From: Lepidurus packardi
Taxonomy: Eukaryota; Arthropoda; Branchiopoda; Notostraca; Triopsidae
NCBI GenBank assembly: GCA_023053545.1
Contig: JAKZAN010000099.1
Location: 1-64,000 of the forward strand
Direction of reading: 5' to 3'
Length of the DNA stretch: 64,000 nt
The notes beneath the pieces were generated by a model, which saw only the letters and a program-made list of their open reading frames with translations, was not told where the DNA came from and made no database searches. The translations under genes were made by a program, and so were the position numbers. This document shows, one piece after another, positions 12,403 through 23,228 of this stretch. The stretch's first letter is position 1. Each line of letters begins with the position of its first letter.

Positions 12403-14759
12403 ATAGTCCCAAGGAAATAGATGTTTCCACACAACTTTTAACTAAACTCCTTACCGATACAGCCAGCAAGTATATCCCAAAAATCAATTCAATGAGAAAG
12501 AAAAATCCTTGGTGGACAAAAGATCTAAACCTCCTTAGAAAACTAACAGCACAACACCTAAAATTGTATAAAAAGTCACCAACCCAAAACAATGAAAGAA
12601 CTTGGAAAGATGCTAGGAACTTATACACTATGAAATGTCGTCAAACTCGAGCGAACTATTGGCAACTAAAAATGAACACTCCTGACTCTAGAATTCTCTG
12701 GAAATTAGATCACAAATTTCGATCAAACGCAAACCAAAACTCATTAGACCAACTACTAGATGATAAAGGAAAATCTTTTAAACAGATTACTGACAAATTA
12801 GACTTTCTAACTCAAAAAATGTTAGATCTACCAGCTCCGATCACCTCAATCCCTCAAATTACTGTACAAAAACAGGTACATAAAATTGACCATCTATACA
12901 TTACTAGACAAACAAGTTTCGCTCTTCTGGATTACGAACAACTATCAGAACTAATTAAAAACCTTCCCCTCTACAAAGCCTCGGGCGAAGACAATATACA
13001 ACCAATACTCATTAAAAAGACTTGGCTATCCATTGGTTATGCTGTAACTGCACTATTTAATTCATCCATAAAATTATCTTATTTTCCTAAAGCCTGGAAA
13101 GCGACCAAAATTCTCCCAATACCAAAACCAGATAAAAATGACTATTCCTCCCACAATAATTTTCGTCCCATCGCCCTACTATCTCATCTTGGCAAAATCC
13201 TAGAAAAATGCATAGCCAAAAAAATCACAGACTACCTAGAACAAAAAAATATCCTATCAGAAAACCAATGGGGATTTAGAAATCAAAGATCTACTGTAAA
13301 TGCTATGCTAAACTTCTCAGATAATATCCTTCATGGTTTTGATAAAGGTAAAATTACCACGGCCCTACTACTAGACATTCATCGAGCGTTTAACAATGTC
13401 AACCATGCAGTTTTACTTCAAAAGGCAAGAAAGAAAAAGATCCCTATCAACCTAATCAACTGGCTTAAGAGCTTCTTAGATAATAGAACAGGATATAGCA
13501 CATACGGTCCTTACACAAGTCAAAATTTCCATTTAAAACAGGGCGTTCCTCAAGGCTTGCCCCTCTCCCCTATCCTCTTTCTAATCTACATTGACGATGC
13601 ATTGAAAATTATCAAAAGTAAAAGATTAACAATTCAGGCTTTTGCAGACGACTTACTTCTTTTGATCAGTGGCAAATCAGAAAAAGGTAATATTAAAACC
13701 CTCGAAAAAGCACTAAAAGACATAGAAAAGTGGAGTGAACATGTAAAACTTACTGTCTCGAAAACAAAAACTGAACTCATACACTTCTCAAGGAAAAGAA
13801 CTATACAAAATCTACCACTTAAATGGGGACAAGAAATCATTCCTCCAAAAGATGAAGTGCGCTACCTTGGAATTATATTCGATTCAAAATTAAATTGGAA
13901 AAAACACATCGCCCACCTATCCTCAAAAGGCCACTATATCTTAACCAGACTAAAAAAATTAACTAACTTCCTTCCATCTATAAAAACTAATCAATTAAGA
14001 ACTTTAGTTCTAAGCATCTTTTACTCCAAATTACTTTACGGATTACCTGCTTGGAGTAATGTTAAACTATCTTCATTTCCACCCTTAAGAACACTCCACA
14101 GAAACGCACTCCTCCTCATCACTGGTGCTCTGAGGACTACCCCAACTTCAGCTCTACAGATAGAAACAGGAGTACCCCCATTGGATCTTTTACAATTAGA
14201 AAGAATTCTAAGATTTGCCCACAAAACAAACACCGTAACCACTTCAACTCCCATACATAAACGGTATACCTCATGCTCACTCTTTATCGAAATGACAAAA
14301 AAACAAAACCCTCTTCAAAAACACCAACAAGAAGACATTAAAAAATCAATTAAACAAATCATTTTACTGAAATGGACAGAAGAGTGGAATACACAAATCT
14401 CGCCCCTCCACGATTTAAACATAAATCCTTACTCAAAACCTATTTGCAAATCTAGTCATGCACACAAAATCATATCTACACTCATCCAATTAAGAACAAC
14501 ACACTTCCCCACAAAATCATATTTATTTCGGATTAAGAAAACCTCTAACATGATTTGTCCTTGCACTAACTACTTCCGCCAAACATTAACTCATATACTT
14601 TTTCATTGCCCACTGTTAAATAAACCTAGAGCCATCTTACTTAGAACGCTAAGTAAAACCAAACTACATTTCAAACCCGAACAAATCCTAACTAACCAAA
14701 AAATCTCAATCCCAATCACCAATTATATCAATTCCGCAAAAAAAATCTTAAAACTTTAA
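12315..14759 (+). CDS. LINE copy 1 ORF2, reverse transcriptase part
   Basis: This is the reverse transcriptase portion of ORF2 (814 codons from a non-initiating ATG at 12315; true coding probably begins after the frame change near 12376-12402). Residue numbers count from 12315. Seen in order: linker NPWWTKDL (64-71); fingers KASGEDNIQP (221-230) and FRPIALLSHLGKILEK (283-298); motif A ALLLDIHRAFNNVNH (Asp354); motif B QGVPQGLPLSP (409-419); motif C AFADDLLLL (Asp445, Asp446); YLGI (517-520). A thumb-like segment TPTSALQIETGVPPLDL follows at 609-625. The C-terminus has Cys748, Cys750, His760 and Cys765. No RNase H motif is visible between the thumb and the Cys/His motif. Motif A has AFNN where AFD is usual; the catalytic Asp itself is kept. 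Confidence 0.9.
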   Translation: MELQTGQLGTNQQHFIRTNRNNKNKLFSLNSPKEIDVSTQLLTKLLTDTASKYIPKINSMRKKNPWWTKDLNLLRKLTAQHLKLYKKSPTQNNERTWKDARNLYTMKCRQTRANYWQLKMNTPDSRILWKLDHKFRSNANQNSLDQLLDDKGKSFKQITDKLDFLTQKMLDLPAPITSIPQITVQKQVHKIDHLYITRQTSFALLDYEQLSELIKNLPLYKASGEDNIQPILIKKTWLSIGYAVTALFNSSIKLSYFPKAWKATKILPIPKPDKNDYSSHNNFRPIALLSHLGKILEKCIAKKITDYLEQKNILSENQWGFRNQRSTVNAMLNFSDNILHGFDKGKITTALLLDIHRAFNNVNHAVLLQKARKKKIPINLINWLKSFLDNRTGYSTYGPYTSQNFHLKQGVPQGLPLSPILFLIYIDDALKIIKSKRLTIQAFADDLLLLISGKSEKGNIKTLEKALKDIEKWSEHVKLTVSKTKTELIHFSRKRTIQNLPLKWGQEIIPPKDEVRYLGIIFDSKLNWKKHIAHLSSKGHYILTRLKKLTNFLPSIKTNQLRTLVLSIFYSKLLYGLPAWSNVKLSSFPPLRTLHRNALLLITGALRTTPTSALQIETGVPPLDLLQLERILRFAHKTNTVTTSTPIHKRYTSCSLFIEMTKKQNPLQKHQQEDIKKSIKQIILLKWTEEWNTQISPLHDLNINPYSKPICKSSHAHKIISTLIQLRTTHFPTKSYLFRIKKTSNMICPCTNYFRQTLTHILFHCPLLNKPRAILLRTLSKTKLHFKPEQILTNQKISIPITNYINSAKKILKL

Positions 14760-14915
14760 AATAATAGTATAACAAATGCATTATTTAAAAGTTCCTTTTA
14801 ATCAAATGACATTTTTCTAAATATAATATTCCTGGTACGAAAGCCTATGTAAAACAAACAGAAATAGTCAATAAAGAAGAGGCAACGAGCTATGCTCAAG
14901 CCCCTATCAAATTGG

Positions 14916-14941
<26 letters not shown>
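14760..14941 (+). terminator. LINE copy 1 3' UTR, AATAAA and poly(A) tract
   Basis: The 156-bp 3' UTR follows the ORF2 TAA. AATAAA at 14870-14875 is a canonical polyadenylation signal about 40 bp before the A run. The A run is 14916-14941 here and varies between copies (26, 31, 33, 26 then T, and 13). A poly(A) 3' end rather than a short tandem repeat argues for copying of polyadenylated mRNA, as in the Jockey and R1 families. Confidence 0.8.
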
Positions 14942-14946
<5 letters not shown>

Positions 14947-17208
14947 AGGAAATTTCATTGAAGTTTCAGGTAAAATTACAAGCATATTTCAACGAAATTT
15001 CAATGAAATTTCAGTGTAATTTCAATAAGATTTCGAGGAAATTTCAGGTAAAATTACAAGCAAATTTCAAAGAAATTTCATTGAAATTTCAGGTAAAATT
15101 ACAAGCATATTTCAACGAAATTTCAATGAAATTTCAGTGTAATTTCAATAAGATTTCGAAGAAATTTCAGATAAAATTACAAGCAAATTGCAAGGAAATT
15201 TCATTGAAGTTTCAGTGTAATTTCAATAAGATTTCGAAGAAATTTCAGGTAAAATTACAAGCAAATTTCAAGGAAATTTCATTAAAATTTGAGGTAAAAT
15301 TACAAGCATATTTCAACGAAATTTCAATGAAATTTCAGTGTAATTTCAATAAGATTACGAGGAAATTTCAGGTAAAATTACAAGCAAATTTCAAGGGAAT
15401 TTCATTGAAATTTGAGGTAAAATTACAAGCATATTTCAACGAAATTTCAATGAAATTTCAGTGTAATTTCAATAAGATTTCAAGGAAATTTCAGGTAAAA
15501 TTACAAGCAAATTTCAAGGAAATTTCATTGAAATTTCAGGTTAAATTACAAGCAAATTTCAAGGAAATTTCACTGAAATTTAAGGTAAAATTACAAGCAT
15601 ATTTCAACGAAATTTCAATGAAATTTCAGTGTAATTTCAATAAGATTTCGAGGAAATTTCAGATAAAATTACAAGCAAATTTCAATGAAATTTCATTGAA
15701 ATTTCAGGTAAAATAACAAGCATATTTCAACGAAATTTCAATGAAATTTCAGTGCAATTTCAATAAGATTTCGAGGAAATTTCAGATAAAATTACAAGCA
15801 AATTTCAAGGAAATTTCATTGAAATTTGAGGTAAAATTACAAGCATATTTCAACGAAATTTCAATGAAATTTCAGTGTAATTTCAATAAGACTTCGACGA
15901 AATTTCAGGTCTAATTACAAGCAAATTTCAAGGAAATTTCATTGAAGTTTCTGTGTAATTTCAATAAGATTTCGAAGAAATTTCAGGTAAAATTACAAGC
16001 AAATTTCAAGGAAATTTCATTGAAGTTTCAGTGTAATTTCAATAAGATTTCGAAGAAATTTCAGGTAAAATTACAAGCAAATTTCAAGGAAATTTCATTG
16101 AAATTTGAGGTAAAATTACAAGCATATTTCAACGAAATTTCAATGAAATTTCAGTGTAATTTCAATAAGATTTCGAGGAAATTTCAGGTAAAATTACAAG
16201 CAAATTTCAAGGAAATTTCTTTGAAATTTCAGGTTAAATTACAAGCATATTTCAACGAAATTTCAATGAAATTTCAGTGTAATTTCAATAAGACTTCGAC
16301 GAAATTTCAGGTCTAATTACAAGCAAATTTCAAGGAAATTTCATTGAAGTTTCTGTGTAATTTCAATAAGATTTCGAAGAAATTTCAGGTAAAATTACAA
16401 GCAAATTTCAAGGAAATTTCATTGAAATTTCAGGTAAAATTACAAGCATATTTCAACGAAATTTCAATGAAATTTCAGTGTAATTTCAATAAGATTTCGA
16501 GGAAATTTAAGATAAAATTACAAGTAAATTTCAATGAAATTTCATTGAAATTTGAGGTAAAATTACAAGCATATTTCAACGAAATTTCAATGAAATTTCA
16601 GTGTAATTTCAATAAGATTTCGAGGAAATTTAAGATAAAATTACAAGTAAATTTCAATGAAATTTCAATAAGATTTCGAGGAAATTTCAGATAAAATTAC
16701 AAGCAAATTTCAAAGAAATTTCATTGAAATTTCAGGTAAAATTACAAGCATATTTCAACGAAGTTTCAATGAAATTTCAGTGTAATTTTAATAAGATTTC
16801 GAGGAAATTTAAGATAAAATTACAAGTAAATTTCAATGAAATTTCATTGAAATTTGAGGTAAAATTACAAGCATATTTCAACGAAATTTCAATGAAATTT
16901 CAGTGTAATTTCAATAAGATTACGAGGAAATTTCAGGTAAAATTACAAGCAAATTTCAAGGGAATTTCATTGAAATTTGAGGTAAAATTACAAGCATATT
17001 TCAACGAAATTTCAATGAAATTTCAGTGTAATTTCAATAAGATTTCGAGGAAATTTCAGGTAAAATTACAAGCAAATTTCAAGGAAATTTCATTGAAATT
17101 TCACGTAAAATTACAAGCATGTTTCAGCGAAATTTCAATGAAATTTCAGTGTAATTTCAATAAGATTTCGAGGAAATTTCAGGTAAAATTACAAGCAAAT
17201 TTCAAGGA
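14939..17208 (+). repeat. satellite between LINE copies 1 and 2
   Basis: The 2270 bp of satellite start with rare variants that recur after every LINE copy (GAAGTTTCAGG, then CAAATTGCAAGG, GATTACGAGG, CAAGGGAATTTC). The frame-closing variant GTAAAATAACAAG falls 778 bp after the element (15716). Positions 14939-16694 are collinear and equal in length with 61081-62836 downstream of copy 5. A collapsed 111-bp transition occurs at about 16640-16690, where AATTTCAATGAAATTTC runs directly into AATAAGATTTCGAGG. The right end carries CACGTAAAATTAC with CATGTTTCAGCG (17103-17130), as before copies 1 and 4. No gene is present. Confidence 0.92.
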
Positions 17209-17593
17209 GGCAGTTCGGCCTGAGCAGTTGAACGTACTGGATGTGTTTAGGTCTCAACTGTGTAGTTCCCAAACACCCCAAATTACAAACTGAACTTATT
17301 TAATCAAAAGTGTCAGTGCCTTCTTTATGCAATATTGTTACAAATCGAACTTCTCACCACCTTCCAACCATGTAACAAAAGTCTTCTCACCGCCTATTTA
17401 GGCAGAAGACTCTTGAAACTTTGTGTTCTAAGACGTGTTGTCATCGTTACACTGTGTTGTGTTGATTTCGTTACTCTTTTGGTTACATTGCAATCAGACT
17501 CCAGTTTGTTCATTTCATTTTACTCCTACATCTTCAATCCCGATCACGTCCCCAACCCTTTCCATCACACTGCTGACGTCATCAAACCTTGAA

Positions 17594-18451
17594 ATGGAAT
17601 CAGAAATAGAAATCGATGACCCGCTTATACCTGTTATACCAGTTGAATCCGTTGAACCTGTTTTTTCCGTTGAACTTGTTCCATCTGTTGAACCTACATC
17701 TGCTGAAGAAAACCAAACCAACCTACTAAAATGTAACTCATGTGGAATCCTTTTCGAAAAAGACAGACTAAACGTCAAAAATTGTCAAGAATGTCGTCAC
17801 AAACCCCATTCCCACAAAAGACCAAACTCTCCAGGCGAAGAAACTACTCGAAAAAGATCATTCTCAATTGATGACTTCCTCTCCAAAAGGTTAGACTCTT
17901 TAACGGATTTAATCCTAAATGTAGTTGAAAAACAAAACCTACTCCTACAAGAAAACACTGAACTGAAACGTTCCCTAAACATCCTGATCCAACAAAACTC
18001 AGACCTAAAATCTGATCTTGAAATCTCTAGACAAGAAAGAAACTCCCACACTTCCACCAGAACTATAACCGATCAGAAAGAAGAACCTCCTAAAGAAACA
18101 GCTTGGTCTCAGATTATAAAAAAAAATGGCAAACTCAGAACCTCAAAACCGACAGAACAAACCTACAACTCTGCAACCACATCTCAACAATCCACCTCCA
18201 AATCAAACTCAACCTTCCAAGAAAACTCAGAAATTGAAGAAGCCACCTTGATTCTCCAACAACTTGACGAAGAAAAGGGTAATAAATTCATCCCAAGAAA
18301 AGACCTCTTATCAATCTTGGAAAAAGACATAAAAAAAACTCAACCAAAACGCCCCAATCCCCATTTTCGTTCGGAAAACAAAAACAAAAAAACTTATTCT
18401 TACTTACAAAAACCACGAAGAAAAACAAAAATCAAACGAAATCTTGGCTGA
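17594..18451 (+). CDS. LINE copy 2 ORF1, N-terminal part
   Basis: Same 285-residue zinc-ribbon and coiled-coil segment as in copy 1, starting at the equivalent ATG. Residues 59-60 inside the Cys-x13-Cys loop are Leu-Asn here (Pro-Lys in copy 1, Pro-Asn in copy 3); copies 4 and 5 share Leu-Asn. This groups copies 2, 4 and 5. It ends at the same TGA after the A7 run. Confidence 0.8.
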   Translation: MESEIEIDDPLIPVIPVESVEPVFSVELVPSVEPTSAEENQTNLLKCNSCGILFEKDRLNVKNCQECRHKPHSHKRPNSPGEETTRKRSFSIDDFLSKRLDSLTDLILNVVEKQNLLLQENTELKRSLNILIQQNSDLKSDLEISRQERNSHTSTRTITDQKEEPPKETAWSQIIKKNGKLRTSKPTEQTYNSATTSQQSTSKSNSTFQENSEIEEATLILQQLDEEKGNKFIPRKDLLSILEKDIKKTQPKRPNPHFRSENKNKKTYSYLQKPRRKTKIKRNLG

Positions 18452-18874
18452 AACCTCCTTCTCCGAATTAGGACCCGTCAAAGCTGTAAACAGAAAACCA
18501 AACCTTCAGATTGTGATTCACCAACTCCCCACAGATGAAACCCCTGAAGACATCTGCTCTCACCTCAGCGACAAAAACTCTAGTCTCAACATTAACTTTC
18601 AAACCAATCACTTCAAACGGATTAACCCTGGCAGCACTAAAAAATTCGGATCTGCTTGGTACACCTGCTCATCACTAATAGAAAAAACTAAGCTTCTTTC
18701 AGGCGGAGCCCTAATCAAAAGATTACACGTTGCGGCAAATGCGCCGATCTCCAACATGATATTAAATCATGTACAAACTCCCGCTTAAAATGCTCCAACT
18801 GCAGAGGTAACCATACAGCCTTCGACCACTCGTGCCCATCAAGAATAGCAGCTATCAAAAAAGCCGCCAAATAA
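18444..18874 (+). pseudogene. LINE copy 2 ORF1, RRM-like segment and CCHC knuckles (frame-shifted)
   Basis: The RRM-like frame runs to 18788; the two CCHC knuckles lie in the other frame from 18731 to the TAA at 18872-18874. The frame breaks are identical to those of copy 1, base for base. Confidence 0.74.
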
Positions 18875-18903
18875 CCTCAAAACAAGCAAAACCAAAACCC
18901 CTC

Positions 18904-19704
18904 ATGTCTCAAACTCAATGTAATTCCTCTTCTTCTCATTCCACCAATATTCTAATTCATAATATCCGAAAAAACAAGAATCAACTTTTTGAAAAACTGC
19001 GTGAAGCACACAACCACAACTCTCACGTAGCTTTTATTCTCGAACCTCCAACTAATTTTAACTTTACAACAATTTCAAACTTCCAAACCACTAAACCTGA
19101 CTCTTCATATATTGGTACTATTAGCTTCAAAGATAATTCAGCCCATCACATTGAAATATTAATATCTCGAGAACTTTACTCTCTAACCAAAATATCATTC
19201 AAAAACCATCTTCCCATAATTCTTGCTACAATCTACAGAAGACATACAAATGAAGTCTCATCTCTGCTTACTGAAATCTGGAAGGAATTAGAAAAGATAA
19301 ATGCTTACATAATTATCTGTGGCGATTTCAATGCCCATCACTGGCACTGGGAGGCAAAAAAAATGGATAAACCTGGCCTTCAGCTATTCGATTTTATCAC
19401 TTCCTTAAACTTAATCCTCCTAAATAAATGGAATGTCCCTACATTCATGAACGAAAAGGGCGAATCCTCCACAATAGACTTAGTTTTCGCTTCTTCTGAA
19501 ATTTCCCACCTTCTTCACCTTCGTCTTCTAGATAACCCTGATTTTCTAAACGAATCTGATCATAAAGCTATCCTCCTAAAAATCAAAGCCCCTTTTGTTG
19601 AATATAGACCCGAACAATGGAACTACAAACTGGCCAACTGGGAACTAATCAACAACACTTTATCAGAACTAATAGAAATAATAAAAACAAATTATTTTCT
19701 CTGA
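18904..19704 (+). CDS. LINE copy 2 ORF2, APE-type endonuclease part
   Basis: The protein is identical to the copy 1 endonuclease over its 266 residues, with all catalytic motifs present (Glu47, Tyr111, Asp141, Asn143, Asp192, Asp219-His220). It ends in the same frame interruption before the reverse transcriptase. Confidence 0.87.
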   Translation: MSQTQCNSSSSHSTNILIHNIRKNKNQLFEKLREAHNHNSHVAFILEPPTNFNFTTISNFQTTKPDSSYIGTISFKDNSAHHIEILISRELYSLTKISFKNHLPIILATIYRRHTNEVSSLLTEIWKELEKINAYIIICGDFNAHHWHWEAKKMDKPGLQLFDFITSLNLILLNKWNVPTFMNEKGESSTIDLVFASSEISHLLHLRLLDNPDFLNESDHKAILLKIKAPFVEYRPEQWNYKLANWELINNTLSELIEIIKTNYFL

Positions 19705-22061
19705 ATAGTCCCAAGGAAATAGATGTTTCCACACAACTTTTAACTAAACTCCTTACCGATACAGCCAGCAAGTATATCCCAAAAATCAATTCAATGAGAA
19801 AGAAAAATCCTTGGTGGACAAAAGATCTAAACCTCCTTAGAAAACTAACAGCACAACACCTAAAATTGTATAAAAAGTCACCAACCCAAAACAATGAAAG
19901 AACTTGGAAAGATGCTAGGAACTTATACACTATGAAATGTCGTCAAACTCGAGCGAACTATTGGCAACTAAAAATGAACACTCCTGACTCTAGAATTCTC
20001 TGGAAATTAGATCACAAATTTCGATCAAACGCAAACCAAAACTCATTAGACCAACTACTAGATGATAAAGGAAAATCTTTTAAACAGATTACTGACAAAT
20101 TAGACTTTCTAACTCAAAAAATGTTAGATCTACCAGCTCCGATCACCTCAATCCCTCAAATTACTGTACAAAAACAGGTACATAAAATTGACCATCTATA
20201 CATTACTAGACAAACAAGTTTCGCTCTTCTGGATTACGAACAACTATCAGAACTAATTAAAAACCTTCCCCTCTACAAAGCCTCGGGCGAAGACAATATA
20301 CAACCAATACTCATTAAAAAGACTTGGCTATCCATTGGTTATGCTGTAACTGCACTATTTAATTCATCCATAAAATTATCTTATTTTCCTAAAGCCTGGA
20401 AAGCGACCAAAATTCTCCCAATACCAAAACCAGATAAAAATGACTATTCCTCCCACAATAATTTTCGTCCCATCGCCCTACTATCTCATCTTGGCAAAAT
20501 CCTAGAAAAATGCATAGCCAAAAAAATCACAGACTACCTAGAACAAAAAAATATCCTATCAGAAAACCAATGGGGATTTAGAAATCAAAGATCTACTGTA
20601 AATGCTATGCTAAACTTCTCAGATAATATCCTTCATGGTTTTGATAAAGGTAAAATTACCACGGCCCTACTACTAGACATTCATCGAGCGTTTAACAATG
20701 TCAACCATGCAGTTTTACTTCAAAAGGCAAGAAAGAAAAAGATCCCTATCAACCTAATCAACTGGCTTAAGAGCTTCTTAGATAATAGAACAGGATATAG
20801 CACATACTGTCCTTACACAAGTCAAAATTTCCATTTAAAACAGGGCGTTCCTCAAGGCTTGCCCCTCTCCCCTATCCTCTTTCTAATCTACATTGACGAT
20901 GCATTGAAAATTATCAAAAGTAAAAGATTAACAATTCAGGCTTTTGCAGACGACTTACTTCTTTTGATCAGTGGCAAATCAGAAAAAGGTAATATTAAAA
21001 CCCTCGAAAAAGCACTAAAAGACATAGAAAAGTGGAGTGAACATGTAAAACTTACTGTCTCGAAAACAAAAACTGAACTCATACACTTCTCAAGGAAAAG
21101 AACTATACAAAATCTACCACTTAAATGGGGACAAGAAATCATTCCTCCAAAAGATGAAGTGCGCTACCTTGGAATTATATTCGATTCAAAATTAAATTGG
21201 AAAAAACACATCGCCCACCTATCCTCAAAAGGCCACTATATCTTAACCAGACTAAAAAAATTAACTAACTTCCTTCCATCTATAAAAACTAATCAATTAA
21301 GAACTTTAGTTCTAAGCATCTTTTACTCCAAATTACTTTACGGATTACCTGCTTGGAGTAATGTTAAACTATCTTCATTTCCACCCTTAAGAACACTCCA
21401 CAGAAACGCACTCCTCCTCATCACTGGTGCTCTGAGGACTACCCCAACTTCAGCTCTACAGATAGAAACAGGAGTACCCCCATTGGATCTTTTACAATTA
21501 GAAAGAATTCTAAGATTTGCCCACAAAACAAACACCGTAACCACTTCAACTCCCATACATAAACGGTATACCTCATGCTCACTCTTTATCGAAATGACAA
21601 AAAAACAAAACCCTCTTCAAAAACACCAACAAGAAGACATTAAAAAATCAATTAAACAAATCATTTTACTGAAATGGACAGAAGAGTGGAATACACAAAT
21701 CTCGCCCCTCCACGATTTAAACATAAATCCTTACTCAAAACCTATTTGCAAATCTAGTCATGCACACAAAATCATATCTACACTCATCCAATTAAGAACA
21801 ACACACTTCCCCACAAAATCATATTTATTTCGGATTAAGAAAACCTCTAACATGATTTGTCCTTGCACTAACTACTTCCGCCAAACATTAACTCATATAC
21901 TTTTTCATTGCCCACTGTTAAATAAACCTAGAGCCATCTTACTTAGAACGCTAAGTAAAACCAAACTACATTTCAAACCCGAACAAATCCTAACTAACCA
22001 AAAAATCTCAATCCCAATCACCAATTATATCAATTCCGCAAAAAAAATCTTAAAACTTTAA
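19617..22061 (+). CDS. LINE copy 2 ORF2, reverse transcriptase part
   Basis: The protein is the same as copy 1 except Gly398 to Cys (YSTYCPYTS, near 20808) just before motif B. The FADD box, LLLDIH and the C-terminal Cys/His motif are intact. The Cys substitution is private to this copy, so it arose after the copies separated. Confidence 0.89.
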   Translation: MELQTGQLGTNQQHFIRTNRNNKNKLFSLNSPKEIDVSTQLLTKLLTDTASKYIPKINSMRKKNPWWTKDLNLLRKLTAQHLKLYKKSPTQNNERTWKDARNLYTMKCRQTRANYWQLKMNTPDSRILWKLDHKFRSNANQNSLDQLLDDKGKSFKQITDKLDFLTQKMLDLPAPITSIPQITVQKQVHKIDHLYITRQTSFALLDYEQLSELIKNLPLYKASGEDNIQPILIKKTWLSIGYAVTALFNSSIKLSYFPKAWKATKILPIPKPDKNDYSSHNNFRPIALLSHLGKILEKCIAKKITDYLEQKNILSENQWGFRNQRSTVNAMLNFSDNILHGFDKGKITTALLLDIHRAFNNVNHAVLLQKARKKKIPINLINWLKSFLDNRTGYSTYCPYTSQNFHLKQGVPQGLPLSPILFLIYIDDALKIIKSKRLTIQAFADDLLLLISGKSEKGNIKTLEKALKDIEKWSEHVKLTVSKTKTELIHFSRKRTIQNLPLKWGQEIIPPKDEVRYLGIIFDSKLNWKKHIAHLSSKGHYILTRLKKLTNFLPSIKTNQLRTLVLSIFYSKLLYGLPAWSNVKLSSFPPLRTLHRNALLLITGALRTTPTSALQIETGVPPLDLLQLERILRFAHKTNTVTTSTPIHKRYTSCSLFIEMTKKQNPLQKHQQEDIKKSIKQIILLKWTEEWNTQISPLHDLNINPYSKPICKSSHAHKIISTLIQLRTTHFPTKSYLFRIKKTSNMICPCTNYFRQTLTHILFHCPLLNKPRAILLRTLSKTKLHFKPEQILTNQKISIPITNYINSAKKILKL

Positions 22062-22217
22062 AATAATAGTATAACAAATGCATTATTTAAAAGTTCCTTT
22101 TAATCAAATGACATTTTTCTAAATATAATATTCCTGGTACGAAAGCCTATGTAAAACAAACAGAAATAGTCAATAAAGAAGAGGCAACGAGCTATGCTCA
22201 AGCCCCTATCAAATTGG

Positions 22218-22245
<28 letters not shown>

Positions 22246-22253
<8 letters not shown>

Positions 22254-23228
22254 ATGAACTTTCATTGAAGTTTCAGGTAAAATTACAAGCATATTTCAAC
22301 GAAATTTCAATGAAATTTCAGTGTAATTTCAATAAGATTTCGAGGAAATTTCAGGTAAAATTACAAGCAAATTTCAAAGAAATTTCATTGAAATTTCAGG
22401 TAAAATTACAAGCATATTTCAACGAAATTTCAATGAAATTTCAGTGTAATTTCAATAAGATTTCGAAGAAATTTCAGATAAAATTACAAGCAAATTGCAA
22501 GGAAATTTCATTGAAGTTTCAGTGTAATTTCAATAAGATTTCGAAGAAATTTCAGGTAAAATTACAAGCAAATTTCAAGGAAATTTCATTAAAATTTGAG
22601 GTAAAATTACAAGCATATTACAACGAAATTTCAATGAAATTTCAGTGTAATTTCAATAAGATTACGAGGAAATTTCAGGTAAAATTACAAGCAAATTTCA
22701 AGGGAATTTCATTGAAATTTGAGGTAAAATTACAAGCATATTTCAACGAAATTTCAATGAAATTTCAGTGTAATTTCAATAAGATTTCAAGGAAATTTCA
22801 GGTAAAATTACAAGCAAATTTCAAGGAAATTTCATTGAAATTTCAGGTTAAATTACAAGCAAATTTCAAGGAAATTTCACTGAAATTTAAGGTAAAATTA
22901 CAAGCATATTTAAACGAAATTTCAATGAAATTTCAGTGTAATTTCAATAAGATTTCGAGGAAATTTCAGATAAAATTACAAGCAAATTTCAATGAAATTT
23001 CATTGAAATTTCAGGTAAAATAACAAGCATATTTCAACGAAATTTCAATGAAATTTCAGTGTAATTTCAATAAGATTTCGAGGAAATTTCAGGTAAAATT
23101 ACAAGCAAATTTCAAGGAAATTTCATTGAAGTTTCAGTCTAATTTCAATAAGATTTCGAGGAAATTTCAGGTAAAATTACATGCAAATTTCAAGGAAATT
23201 TCGTTGAAATTTCAGGTAAAATTTCAAT
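22246..23228 (+). repeat. satellite between LINE copy 2 and the LTR element
   Basis: The 983 bp of satellite repeat the post-LINE variant series; GTAAAATAACAAG is again 778 bp after the element (23023). The last part (about 23170-23228: ACATGCAAATTTC, then TTTCGTTGAAATTTC) matches 26590-26640, where no LTR element is inserted. Confidence 0.92.

Larger units (their letters stand above)
9907..14938 (+). mobile_element. non-LTR retrotransposon, copy 1 (full length, frame-disrupted)
   Basis: This is a complete APE-type LINE of 5032 bp. It starts at GGCAGTTCGGCC, has a 385-bp 5' UTR (9907-10291), ORF1 (10292-11572), ORF2 (11602-14759) and a 156-bp 3' UTR, and ends in a run of 26 A (14916-14941, partly target-derived). 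The flanking duplication is AAATTTCAAGGA (9895-9906 and 14939-14950). Because the target is itself repetitive, the true duplication length is ambiguous. ORF1 zinc knuckles, the endonuclease and RT motifs and the lack of RNase H place it in the Jockey/I/R1 group; the exact clade is not settled. Differences private to this copy include T at 11226 where the others have C, and Lys at ORF1 residue 60. Protein differences to other copies are only a few residues. Confidence 0.93.
17209..22245 (+). mobile_element. non-LTR retrotransposon, copy 2
   Basis: This copy is collinear with copy 1 at offset +7302 without any internal indel, and has a longer A run (22218-22248, 31 A). The left flank ends AAATTTCAAGGA but the right flank reads AAATTTCAATGA followed by ACTTTC. 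The putative target duplication is thus imperfect here, and the immediate right flank differs from the other four copies. Further right, the flank returns to the shared variant series. This suggests local gene conversion or mutation after duplication rather than a separate insertion. Confidence 0.93.

Noticed and set aside
10213-14254. Antisense ORFs inside the LINE copies
   Set aside because: They are shadows of ORF1 and ORF2. They recur only because the element is repeated and show no domain of their own.
14892-15716. ORFs starting with a poly-lysine stretch after each LINE
   Set aside because: The lysines are the translated poly(A) tail of the LINE joined to satellite. The same artefact recurs after copies 2, 4 and 5.
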